Source: an uncultured beta proteobacterium (GTDB taxonomy: Bacteria; Pseudomonadota; Gammaproteobacteria; Burkholderiales; Burkholderiaceae_C). From it: a stretch of 64,000 bases of DNA. Location: the NCBI GenBank assembly GCA_903838565.1, contig CAILZB010000027.1, positions 44,958 through 108,957 of the forward strand, given 5' to 3'. Below the pieces are notes generated by a model. It was not told where the DNA came from and searched no databases. It saw nothing but the letters and a program-made list of their open reading frames with translations. The position numbers and the translations under genes are program-made. Shown here one piece after another: positions 54,987 through 62,999 of the stretch (position 1 is its first letter; each line of letters begins with the position of its first letter).

Positions 54987-56864
54987 TCACGCCGCGAGTG
55001 GGTCTCGGTGCTGCTCGGGCTCGCCAGTCGAGCGCACGAACAGACCGGCACCGGCCAGCTTGGCATCGTGCTTGGCCAATGCCGCCAGCGAGGCCACCTG
55101 TTCTGCACTGGACAACTCGTTTGGCCGAATCACCACCGCCCCGATCGAGAGCGTGGTGCAGGGAAAGAATCGCGTCACGCCGTGCCGGTCTTCGGCCGTG
55201 ATGCCGCCGTCGGCCAGCGCCTTTTCATCAAAGAGTTCGAGCGCACGAAGGCCGAAACTGCGCACCAGGCTTTCGCATTGGGTCTTCCAGTTCGCGCTCT
55301 GGTACAGCAGGATGAAGTCGTCACCGCCCACATGCCCGACGAAATCGCACAGCGGGTCGCAGTGCGTCAGCGCCAGCTTGGCCACGAGCCGGATCATCTC
55401 GTCGCCGCGCCAGTAGCCATACTGGTCGTTGAAGGGCTTGAAGTTGTTCAGATCCGCGTAGCACGCGACAAACTCGCACCCGCTGTCGAGCAGGCGCTCG
55501 ATGTGCTGGCTGATGGGAATGTTGCCGGGCAGGAAGGTCAGCGGATTGGCGTGGCGCGCCGCCTCGATGCGCGTTTCGGTGACCGAGCGCACGAGCTGAT
55601 CGCCCGTGCCCAAGCCGATGTAGCGGCCGTTGTCGACGACGATGAAGCCTTCGGTCAGATAGCGCTGATCTTCCGACGTCAGGATCCCGACCAGCTCGTC
55701 CACGTTGTGGTCGCGCTCGATCAATCGGGGTTGGTCATTGGCATTCTTCATGCAGGTCTTCTTGCCCCATAGCTCCCGGTAATAGGGCTTGGTGTATTCG
55801 TTCAGAAAGGCCGCCCGGCTGATGATCGCCAACGGACGCTGCTGGTCCACCACCGCCAGCGCATGCAGGTCAGGCCGGGCGTGGAACAGCGCAGCGGCGT
55901 CTTCGTTGCTGCTGTTCAGACCCAGTGTGGGCGCCATCGTGACCGAGACCCCGCGCAGAAAGCCCGCCTGCACCGCGCGCCCGCTTTGCGGCAACACGGC
56001 CACGCGCCGATCGCGCATGACAAGCAGTGCCTGCGCCAGTGGCTCTTCGCGCGGTTCGGCTTCGGGCCTTCCGAGGAAATAACCCTGTCCATAGGAAATG
56101 CCCAGGTCGCGCAGCACGCGCAGGTCTTCGGCGGTTTCTATGCCCTCGGCCACGAGCGCGGTGTTGAAGATGGACGCGATCTGCTGCAGCGCCTGAACCG
56201 TCTTGAGCTTGTCGGCGTGCTGGCTCAGATGGCGAATGAAATACTTGTCGATCTTCACCACGTCCGGACGGATCTGCGACCACAGGCGCAGGCTGGAGCG
56301 ACCGTCGCCGAAGTCGTCCAGCGCCAGCGACACGCCGGCCAGGCGGACCTCGTCGGCAACGCGGGCCAGATGGTCCATGTCGGTCACGCGCTCGTGCTCA
56401 GTGAGCTCCAGCACCAGCATGCGCGGCGCCACGCCCAGGCTGTGCACCAGATCGCTCAAGGCGGCGCGCCCACGATCCTGCAGCAGGCGCACCAGCACCG
56501 CGGCGCTGATGTTGACGAACACCCGGCCCGGGTCGCGCAATCCACCCCAGCGCCTGAGTGCGGCTTCGGCACACGCGGTTTCAAACTCGAATCCCAAGCC
56601 TTCCTGCGCTGCCGCCAGCAGCATGGCATCGGGAAATTCGAACGGCGTTCCCACCGGCCCGCGGGTCAATGCTTCGTGCGCATAGACGCTGCCGCCCTGG
56701 AGCGACACGATGGGCTGGAAAACGGGTCTCAGCGTCTGGCTCAACAACAGTTTTGCCAGGGGTCCTTCAGCCGCGCCGAACGGGCCTGTCGCTGCACGCG
56801 GCGCCTGGACGCCAGCGCTCCACCGGCTCGCGGATTCAATCTTCGGCGACAGGACAGCGTCCAT
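54987..56864 (-). CDS. EAL-CBS-GGDEF c-di-GMP signalling protein
   Basis: A 625-residue cytoplasmic protein starting at ATG 56864 (AAGGA 7 nt upstream). The EAL domain (about 35-270) keeps the catalytic set: EALTRG, NISAAV, LELTEHE, LDDFGDGRSSL, KIDKYFI, EGIET and GQGYFLGRP. Paired CBS domains lie about 290-430. A C-terminal GGDEF-type domain (about 440-600) has the signature GGDDF instead of GG[DE]EF, so it may be a regulatory or GTP-sensing domain. Net c-di-GMP hydrolysis is the likely output. A three-unit PHO box lies 42 nt upstream. Confidence 0.92.
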   Translation of the reverse strand: MDAVLSPKIESASRWSAGVQAPRAATGPFGAAEGPLAKLLLSQTLRPVFQPIVSLQGGSVYAHEALTRGPVGTPFEFPDAMLLAAAQEGLGFEFETACAEAALRRWGGLRDPGRVFVNISAAVLVRLLQDRGRAALSDLVHSLGVAPRMLVLELTEHERVTDMDHLARVADEVRLAGVSLALDDFGDGRSSLRLWSQIRPDVVKIDKYFIRHLSQHADKLKTVQALQQIASIFNTALVAEGIETAEDLRVLRDLGISYGQGYFLGRPEAEPREEPLAQALLVMRDRRVAVLPQSGRAVQAGFLRGVSVTMAPTLGLNSSNEDAAALFHARPDLHALAVVDQQRPLAIISRAAFLNEYTKPYYRELWGKKTCMKNANDQPRLIERDHNVDELVGILTSEDQRYLTEGFIVVDNGRYIGLGTGDQLVRSVTETRIEAARHANPLTFLPGNIPISQHIERLLDSGCEFVACYADLNNFKPFNDQYGYWRGDEMIRLVAKLALTHCDPLCDFVGHVGGDDFILLYQSANWKTQCESLVRSFGLRALELFDEKALADGGITAEDRHGVTRFFPCTTLSIGAVVIRPNELSSAEQVASLAALAKHDAKLAGAGLFVRSTGEPEQHRDPLAA

Positions 56865-56905
56865 GTAAATTCCTTCAGGATGTCGATGAAATTTACTTAA
56901 GAAAT

Positions 56906-56934
56906 GTGACGCTGCCATGACAATTTTGTGAAAC
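56906..56934 (-). promoter_or_regulatory. PHO box upstream of the EAL-CBS-GGDEF gene
   Basis: Three units every 11 bp on the minus strand: GTTTCAC-AAAA-TTGTCAT-GGCA-GCGTCAC. The spacing to the start codon (42 nt) is like that of pstS. Confidence 0.75.
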
Positions 56935-56981
56935 CGGAAACGGTATAAACTGTATTCATCGTTTATTTCAAAGGAGTCCCC

Positions 56982-57425
56982 ATGGCAACCACTACCGTCA
57001 AAGTCGTGAATTCACCCAAGCCCGCTGCGAAGGCGGCCAAGCCTGTCGCCCAAGCGGTCGTCAAGGCCGCACCCAAGGCGGCAAAGGTTCGGGTCGAATC
57101 GACCAAGCCGGCAACCCCAGCTGTGGCCAAGCCGGTAGAAAAGGCGCTCGCCCAGCCGGTCGCAAGGCCGCCGGTCAAGGCCTTGCCAGCCAAGGCGGAA
57201 AAAGTCAAGAAGCCAAAGCTCGTGCGCGACAGCTTCACCATCCCCAAGGGCGAGTACGTGGTGCTGGACGCGCTCAAAGCACGCGCTGCCAAGCTGGCCC
57301 AGCCGGCGAAGAAAAGCGAATTGCTGCGTGCCGGCATCAAGGCCCTCGCGGCCATGAACGACGCCGCACTGAAGGCGGCGCTGCAGGCGGTTCCGGCGAT
57401 CAAGACCGGCCGCCCGAAAAACTGA
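56982..57425 (+). CDS. Histone H1-like Ala/Lys/Pro tail fused to a ribbon-helix-helix-like domain
   Basis: A 147-residue basic protein. Residues 1-78 are almost entirely Lys, Ala, Pro and Val (AKAAKPVAQAVVKAAPKAAK), as in bacterial H1-like proteins. Residues 79-147 (RDSFTIPKGEYVVLDALKAR, then KKSELLRAGIKALAAM) look like a ribbon-helix-helix DNA-binding module of a family common in Burkholderiales. It may be a nucleoid or polyphosphate-associated protein; its place among the polyphosphate genes is suggestive only. It is divergent from the EAL gene. Confidence 0.72.
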   Translation: MATTTVKVVNSPKPAAKAAKPVAQAVVKAAPKAAKVRVESTKPATPAVAKPVEKALAQPVARPPVKALPAKAEKVKKPKLVRDSFTIPKGEYVVLDALKARAAKLAQPAKKSELLRAGIKALAAMNDAALKAALQAVPAIKTGRPKN

Positions 57426-57460
57426 AATCCTCGGCCGGTTCCTGGCAGCCTGTCGGACTG

Positions 57461-57922
57461 CTAAACCGAGTCCGGGTTCTGCACCGTCACGATCACGGTC
57501 TCGGGAACGTCGTTGCGCAGTCGGGTTCGCAGCCACCAGACGGCGCCCTTCTTGATCGCGCACTCGCTTTCCTTGAGGCCGATGAGCTGCGCCACGATCT
57601 GCCCCAGCACCGGCTGGTGGCCAACGACCAGTACCGACGCCTTGCTCTGGGGCCACTGCACCAGTTCCAGCACCTGGGCGGCTGATCCATCGGTTCCGAG
57701 TTCGGAGCGAAGCTTGTACTTTCGTCCCAGCGCCAGCACGGTCTGCTCGGTGCGACGCGACGGGCTGGCCAGGATGCGGCTGCTGTCGGGCAGGTGCCGA
57801 TCGAGCCAGGCCGCCATCTTTGTGGCCTGTTTATGCCCGCGCGACGTCAGGTCCCGATCCAGGTCGGTGCAGCCGTCCTTGGCCTCATGCGCCTCCGCAT
57901 GGCGCCACAAGATCAGGTCCAT
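57461..57922 (-). CDS. sixA: Phosphohistidine phosphatase SixA
   Basis: A 153-residue histidine phosphatase superfamily protein. The catalytic motif is LILWRHAEAHEA at the N-terminus; the second His is in VLVVGHQPVLGQIVAQLIG near residue 107. DRDLTSRGHKQATKMAAWL is typical. ATG 57922 has an AAGGA site; the longer frame upstream is antisense noise. It overlaps the ppk1 stop by 10 nt, so it is co-translated with polyphosphate kinase. Confidence 0.9.
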   Translation of the reverse strand: MDLILWRHAEAHEAKDGCTDLDRDLTSRGHKQATKMAAWLDRHLPDSSRILASPSRRTEQTVLALGRKYKLRSELGTDGSAAQVLELVQWPQSKASVLVVGHQPVLGQIVAQLIGLKESECAIKKGAVWWLRTRLRNDVPETVIVTVQNPDSV

Positions 57923-60030
57923 GATGAATTCCTTTTGACAGATAGGGCGGGGGTTGCATAGCGCTGCATCAGCGCCTTCTGCGCCCCCACCTTGATCGCA
58001 GCGGATGCGGTATCCACCCGGACGTAATGCCCATCGGGCCCCATGTCCCAGGCGTCGACGCCGTCGTTCAGGTAGGAAACCAGGCACTCGTCGACGATGC
58101 GCTGGCGCAGCGCCGGATCCGTCACCGGCCAGGCCAGTTCGATGCGGCGCAGCATGTTGCGGTTCATCCAGTCGGCGCTGGACAGGTAGAGCGATTCCTC
58201 CTCCCCCACGCGGAAATAGAACACCCTGGAGTGCTCCAGAAAGCGGCCGATGATGGAGCGCACCCGGATGTTGTCGGTGAGTCCGGGCACCTGGGCCGGC
58301 AGCATGCAGGCGCCGCGCACCAGCAGATCGATCTTGGCGCCGCGCTGCCCGGCGTGGATGAGCGCGCGCATCAGCGCTTCGTCGGTGAGCGCGTTCATCT
58401 TGACGACGATGCGCGCGTCCTTGCCCTGGCTTGCAGCCAGGCCCACGGCGTCGATCTTTTCCACCAGTCGGTGCTGCAACTGGAACGGCGCCAGCCACAG
58501 GCGCTTGAGCCGCTGCAGCCGGTTCATCCCCGCGATATGCACGAACACCTGCTCGATGTCCGAGGTCAGCGCAGCGTCGGCCGTGAGGTAGCTCACGTCG
58601 GTATAGAGCCGTGCCGTGCTCGGGTTGTAGTTGCCCGTGGACAGGTGTGCATAACGCCGCATCTGGCGCCCTTCGCGGCGCGTGATCAGCATCATCTTGG
58701 CGTGGGTCTTGAGGCCCACCACGCCGTACACCACCTGCGCGCCGATCGCCTCCAGCATCTCGGCCCAGTTGATGTTCGCCTCCTCGTCAAAGCGCGCCTT
58801 GAGCTCCACCACCACCGTGACCTCCTTGCCCCGGCGCACGGCCTCGCGCAACAAGTCCATCAGTTCGGTGTCGGAGCCGGTGCGGTAAATCGTCTGTTTG
58901 ATCGCCAGCACCTGCGGATCCAGCACGGCTTCACGCAAGAACGCCAGCACCGCGTCAAAGCGCTCGAACGGCTGGTGCAGCATCACGTCGCCTTCCTTGA
59001 GCCGCTCGAAGAACGACTGGCCGGGCGTGAGCTGTATCGGCCAGCATCCCTTGAAGGGTTTGAATCTGAGCCGCGGCTCGTCCACCAGATCGATCAACTG
59101 GGTCAGGCGCGCCATGTTCACCGGGCCGTGCACGCGGTACAGCGAGAGCTCGGTCAGGTCAAACTGTTTCAGCAGATAGTTCGCCAGATGCTCCGAGCAG
59201 GCGGCGGCCACTTCGAGTCGAACCGCCTGCCCATAGTGGCGTTGCGCCAGTTCCTGACGCAGCGCCGTGCGCAGGTTCTTCACATCGTCCTCGTCCACCG
59301 CCAGGTCGGAATGCCGCGTCACGCGAAACTGCGAGAACTGCCCCACCAATCGCCCTGGAAACAGATCCTGCAGGTGCGAGCGAATCACGCTCGAGAGCGA
59401 GACGAAAAGGATGCGATGACCCGAAATTTTTTCCGGCAAACGCATCAGCCGCGGCAAGACCCGGGGCACCTTGACGATGGCAATGTCGTTTTCGCGCCCA
59501 AACGCGTCGCGCCCGGTGAGGCGGACGATGAAATTCAGGGACTTGTTGGCGACCTGCGGAAACGGGTGCGCCGGGTCCAGCCCGACGGGCATCAGCAACG
59601 GTCGGACCTCGCGCTCAAAGTAGGCCCTGACCCAGCGCCGCTGCGCCTCGTCGCGCTCCGAGTGCGAGACGATCTCTATCCCCTGGCGCTTGAGCGCGGG
59701 CAGCACCGCCTCGTTGTAAAGCCGGTACTGGTGCTCCACCATGGCGTGCGTGAAGCGCGACAGTTCGGCGAAGGATTTCACGGTGAAAGCGCCCTTGCGC
59801 TCCTTGCTTTGGGCTGCGCTCAAGTGCGGCTCGGCCCTGACTTCGAAGAACTCGTCCAGGTTGGAGGACACGATGCACAAATAGCGCAGGCGCTCCAGCA
59901 GCGGCACCTCGCTGCGGCGCGCCCAGTCCAGCACGCGCTGGTTGAACGCCAGGATGGCCTGATCGCGGTCCAGAAATGGGACAGACTGAACCGGGTTGGC
60001 GTGGGTCGGATGCGAGTTTGTTTGAGGCAT
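57913..60030 (-). CDS. ppk1: Polyphosphate kinase 1
   Basis: A 705-residue enzyme that makes polyphosphate from ATP. The N-terminal domain has FLNRELSWLAFN-like wording (FLDRDQAILAFNQRVLDWA). SSNLDEFFEVR, then KQTIYRTGSDTELMDLL and VVVELKARFDEEANINWAE are typical. The phospho-His lies in YAHLSTGNYNPSTARLYTD. The start was set at MPQTNSHPT (60030); the ribosome site is weak. A PHO-box-like array lies in the 3' end of the upstream glycosyltransferase gene. Confidence 0.96.
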   Translation of the reverse strand: MPQTNSHPTHANPVQSVPFLDRDQAILAFNQRVLDWARRSEVPLLERLRYLCIVSSNLDEFFEVRAEPHLSAAQSKERKGAFTVKSFAELSRFTHAMVEHQYRLYNEAVLPALKRQGIEIVSHSERDEAQRRWVRAYFEREVRPLLMPVGLDPAHPFPQVANKSLNFIVRLTGRDAFGRENDIAIVKVPRVLPRLMRLPEKISGHRILFVSLSSVIRSHLQDLFPGRLVGQFSQFRVTRHSDLAVDEDDVKNLRTALRQELAQRHYGQAVRLEVAAACSEHLANYLLKQFDLTELSLYRVHGPVNMARLTQLIDLVDEPRLRFKPFKGCWPIQLTPGQSFFERLKEGDVMLHQPFERFDAVLAFLREAVLDPQVLAIKQTIYRTGSDTELMDLLREAVRRGKEVTVVVELKARFDEEANINWAEMLEAIGAQVVYGVVGLKTHAKMMLITRREGRQMRRYAHLSTGNYNPSTARLYTDVSYLTADAALTSDIEQVFVHIAGMNRLQRLKRLWLAPFQLQHRLVEKIDAVGLAASQGKDARIVVKMNALTDEALMRALIHAGQRGAKIDLLVRGACMLPAQVPGLTDNIRVRSIIGRFLEHSRVFYFRVGEEESLYLSSADWMNRNMLRRIELAWPVTDPALRQRIVDECLVSYLNDGVDAWDMGPDGHYVRVDTASAAIKVGAQKALMQRYATPALSVKRNSSWT

Positions 60031-60072
60031 GGCTGCTCTTTGACCTGGACCACCCAAGCCTAGGTCGAGTAT

Positions 60073-60101
60073 GTGTCTGATTTATGTCATCTGTGTGACG
60101 G
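60073..60101 (-). promoter_or_regulatory. Degenerate PHO box upstream of ppk1
   Basis: Three units in 11-bp register on the minus strand, CCGTCAC-ACAG-ATGACAT-AAAT-CAGACAC, each with 4-5 of 7 matches to CTGTCAT. It is 43 nt from the chosen ppk1 start and overlaps the end of the glycosyltransferase gene. Confidence 0.5.
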
Positions 60102-61176
60102 TGCTCGCAGTTGCAGCCCGGGGACCGCCCTCCAAGCCCTGGCGCGCTGGCACCAGGTAGCGCAGGAAGGCCTGTGTCGCCTCGGTCCAGCTGAAGGTCA
60201 TGGCGCGGGCTCGCGCCTCGCTTCGCGGCGTCTTAAGAGCGGCATGGAAGGCGAGTTGCAGATCGTCGTGCAGCGCACCGCCGCTGGCGCCACCCAGCGT
60301 GTCGGGGTTGGACTGGCCCAGCACTTCTCGCGGACCGTCCACGGGATAAGCGGCCACCGGCGTGCCGCAGGCCATGGCCTCGAGCATCACCAGGCCAAAG
60401 GTGTCGGCGTGACTGGGAAAGACAAACACGTCGGCCGCCGCGTAGACCTTGGCCAGCTCGTCGCGCGCCAGAATGCCCAGCCAGCGCACGTCAGGGTAGC
60501 GCGCCTTGAGGCTTTGCTCCAGCGGTCCCACGCCGCACACGACCTTGGTTCCGGGAATGTCGAGCTGGAGGAAGGCTTCGATGTTCTTCTCGTAGGACAC
60601 GCGACCCACGAACAGCGACACCGGTCGCGCCAGCTCCCCCGCCGGCGGGTACAGGCGCGCGCTGTCGCGGAACTCGAACATGCGCGTATCCACGCCGTGC
60701 GTCCAGGAGCGAAGGTTCTGAAAGCCGCGCTGCTGCAGCATCTTCAGCACGCCCTCGGTCGGAACCATCACGCCCGACGACGGCTTGTGAAAATGCCGGA
60801 ACAGCGCATAGCCCCAGGACAGCGGAACCTTCACTGCGGCATTCAGGATTTCGGGAAACTTGGTGTGAAAGGCCGTGGTGAAAGCCAACCCATGCTTGAG
60901 GCAATAGCTGCGCGCGGCCCAGCCCAGCGGTCCCTCGGTGGCGATGTGGATGACCTCGGGCTGCAGCGCGTCGAGCATCGCCCACAGCGCGCGTTTGGGT
61001 CGGATCGCCAGATCGATGCCGGCGTAGCCGGGACAGGGTCGCGTGCGGAACTGGCCCGGTTGCATCACGTGCACATCGTGGCCCTCGAGTTGCAGCGCGC
61101 GTTGCAGTTCCAGCAAGGTCGTCACCACGCCGTTGACCTGGGGCAGCCAGGCGTCGGTAATCAGCGCCATTTTCAT
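60082..61176 (-). CDS. GT4-family glycosyltransferase (Agt-like, glycolipid synthesis)
   Basis: A 364-residue GT-B glycosyltransferase. The N-terminal acceptor domain is MALITDAWLPQVNGVVTTL, typical of diacylglycerol glycosyltransferases; FHTKFPEILNAA and HGVDTRMFEF follow. The donor domain has FVGRVSYEKNIEAFLQL and PSHADTFGLVMLEAMACGTPVAAYPVDGPREV; the usual first Glu of EX7E is Asp. It overlaps the plcP-like gene by 4 nt. A PlcP-Agt pair makes glycolipids from diacylglycerol released from phospholipids during phosphate starvation, known from marine alphaproteobacteria. The sugar is not predictable. Confidence 0.85.
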   Translation of the reverse strand: MKMALITDAWLPQVNGVVTTLLELQRALQLEGHDVHVMQPGQFRTRPCPGYAGIDLAIRPKRALWAMLDALQPEVIHIATEGPLGWAARSYCLKHGLAFTTAFHTKFPEILNAAVKVPLSWGYALFRHFHKPSSGVMVPTEGVLKMLQQRGFQNLRSWTHGVDTRMFEFRDSARLYPPAGELARPVSLFVGRVSYEKNIEAFLQLDIPGTKVVCGVGPLEQSLKARYPDVRWLGILARDELAKVYAAADVFVFPSHADTFGLVMLEAMACGTPVAAYPVDGPREVLGQSNPDTLGGASGGALHDDLQLAFHAALKTPRSEARARAMTFSWTEATQAFLRYLVPARQGLEGGPRAATASTVTQMT

Positions 61177-62048
61177 ACGGTTTCCTTTGAAGTTTCATGC
61201 GGGTCAAGTGCCCGGTGTCCCAGCCCGCCCGCTGCGTGGGACGATTCCCACTGCACCAGTTCCAGGCGTCCATCGAAGTGTTCCACGAGTGCGGTTCGGC
61301 TCTCCACCCAGTCGCCATCATTGCAGTACAGCGTGCCTTTGATGTCGCGCATTTCGGCGCGGTGGATGTGTCCGCACACCACGCCCTGATGGCCACGGCG
61401 GCGGGCCTCACCGGCCACGGCCTCCTCGAAATCGGTGACGTAGGCCAGGGCCTTCTTCACCTTGTGCTTGAGGTAGGCGGACAAGGACCAGTACGGCAGA
61501 CCCATGCGCGCACGCACGCTGTTGAGGTGGCGGTTGAGCTTGAGCGTGAACTCGTACAGGTTGTCGCCCAGATAGGCGAGCCACTTGGCGCACTGGATCA
61601 CGCCGTCAAAGTAGTCGCCGTGCACGACCCAGAGCTGACGTCCGTCAGCCGTGGTGTGCACCGCCTCCTGCATCACCTCGATGCCGCCGAAGTGATGCCC
61701 GACAAAGCCGCGTGCGAACTCGTCGTGGTTGCCCGGGACAAAGATCACGCGGCTGCCCTTGCGTGAGCGCCGCAGCAGCTTTTGCACCACGTCGTTGTGC
61801 GACTGCGGCCAGTACCACTTGCGGCGCAACTGCCAGCCGTCGACGATGTCGCCCACCAGATAAAGCGTCTCGCTGGGATGGGATTTCAGGAATTCCAGCA
61901 GCGCCGGCGCCTGACAGCCCGGCGTTCCCAGGTGCAGGTCGGAGATGAAGATGGCGCGGTAGCGCTGGCGCGGCGCACCATCGTCTGCATCGTGCCCCAG
62001 GTCGGGCGGAATGTTCCAGACGCCTGCAGCAACGAATTCGCTGCGCAT
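61173..62048 (-). CDS. PlcP-like metallophosphoesterase (phospholipid remodelling)
   Basis: A 291-residue calcineurin-type phosphoesterase with a full metal set: FISDLHLG, VGDIVDGWQ, PGNHDEF, VVHGDYFD and VCGHIHRAE. It is in the UDP-2,3-diacylglucosamine hydrolase-like group that includes PlcP, a phospholipase C of phosphate-starved cells. Its coupling to a GT4 glycosyltransferase (ATGA) and an OlsB-type acyltransferase (TGATG) supports PlcP over a lipid A role. It would release diacylglycerol from phosphatidyl lipids in the cytoplasmic membrane. Confidence 0.85.
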   Translation of the reverse strand: MRSEFVAAGVWNIPPDLGHDADDGAPRQRYRAIFISDLHLGTPGCQAPALLEFLKSHPSETLYLVGDIVDGWQLRRKWYWPQSHNDVVQKLLRRSRKGSRVIFVPGNHDEFARGFVGHHFGGIEVMQEAVHTTADGRQLWVVHGDYFDGVIQCAKWLAYLGDNLYEFTLKLNRHLNSVRARMGLPYWSLSAYLKHKVKKALAYVTDFEEAVAGEARRRGHQGVVCGHIHRAEMRDIKGTLYCNDGDWVESRTALVEHFDGRLELVQWESSHAAGGLGHRALDPHETSKETV

Positions 62049-62899
62049 CACCGCCCCAGAAAGTGCTTGCGATAGCGCGACGGCAGATCCTCGATGCGCA
62101 TCAGCATCGGCAGATCGGCGCTGTTGAAGTCCGGGTCCCAGGCCGGTGCCCCCAGGATCCTGGCGCCAAGGCGCAGATAACCCTTGATCAGGGCTGGCGG
62201 CTCTACCGCCAGGCTGCCGTCCATCTGCTCCACCGGCAATGGCAGCCGCGGGCGCACCTGAAACTCCACCGGTGCCAGGTGCGTGAGCTTGAGCTGCTGC
62301 CAGATGCTGGCTGCCACGTCGCCGCTGACGACTCCGTTGTGCCACATCGGAATGCTGGCGCAGCCGATCATGATGTCGAGCTGATTGCGCTGCATGAACT
62401 CGGCCAGTGCGCCCCACAGCGCCATGATGACGCCGCCGTGGCGGTAGTGCGGATGCACGCAGCTGCGGCCCAACTCGACCATCCGCTCGCGCAGTGAACG
62501 CAGGCGCGTGAGATCGAACTCGGTGTCGCTGTAGGTGCTGCCCACGCGCTTGGCCTGCGCCGGCGTCAACACGCGGTAGGTGCCGATGACTTCGCGCGTG
62601 GCCGCGTCGCGCACCAGCAGGTGCTCGCAAAAGTCGTCGAACAGGTCGATGTCGTGACCAGGAATCTTCCCTTGCAGGCGCGCACCCATTTCACCGGCAA
62701 AGACGTCGTAGCGCAGACGCTGCGCCTGGCGCACCTCGTCCTGATGCACGGCCCAGGACACCTCGATGGCCGCGCTCGCCTGGCTGGCATGAACAGCGCT
62801 CGAATCGCCCCGCGCTGGCGTCAGCGCCTGCATCGCAGCCAAGCCTGCAGCAAGTGAGAGGGTCGACTTCGAAGCTTCGGTGAGGATCTGTTCGTTCAT
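62048..62899 (-). CDS. olsB: OlsB-like ornithine N-acyltransferase
   Basis: A 283-residue GNAT-fold acyltransferase, the first step of ornithine lipid synthesis (3-hydroxyacyl-ACP to ornithine). The core begins RQAQRLRYDVFAGEMGARL, then IDLFDDFCEHLLVRD, GTYRVLTP, ELGRSCVHPHYRHGGVIMALWGAL and IGCASIPMW, all typical of OlsB. The start overlaps nothing upstream; a five-unit PHO box precedes it by 36 nt. Ornithine lipids lack phosphorus and replace phospholipids under starvation. Confidence 0.85.
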   Translation of the reverse strand: MNEQILTEASKSTLSLAAGLAAMQALTPARGDSSAVHASQASAAIEVSWAVHQDEVRQAQRLRYDVFAGEMGARLQGKIPGHDIDLFDDFCEHLLVRDAATREVIGTYRVLTPAQAKRVGSTYSDTEFDLTRLRSLRERMVELGRSCVHPHYRHGGVIMALWGALAEFMQRNQLDIMIGCASIPMWHNGVVSGDVAASIWQQLKLTHLAPVEFQVRPRLPLPVEQMDGSLAVEPPALIKGYLRLGARILGAPAWDPDFNSADLPMLMRIEDLPSRYRKHFLGR

Positions 62900-62934
62900 T
62901 CATTCGCTCCATTGAGTTGCAATGCTCGAAGTCT

Positions 62935-62985
62935 GAAAGTTGCAGGTGACAGCAGCGTGTCGATTTCGTGGCAATTGCGTGACGG
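62935..62985 (-). promoter_or_regulatory. Extended PHO box (five units) upstream of olsB
   Basis: Five units repeat every 11 bp on the minus strand: CCGTCAC, TTGCCAC, TCGACAC, CTGTCAC and AACTTTC. The fourth matches consensus at 6 of 7; the others match less well. It begins 15 nt before the stop of the upstream olsA frame ends and lies 36 nt from olsB ATG. Confidence 0.65.
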
Positions 62986-62999
62986 GCTGCACCACCCGC

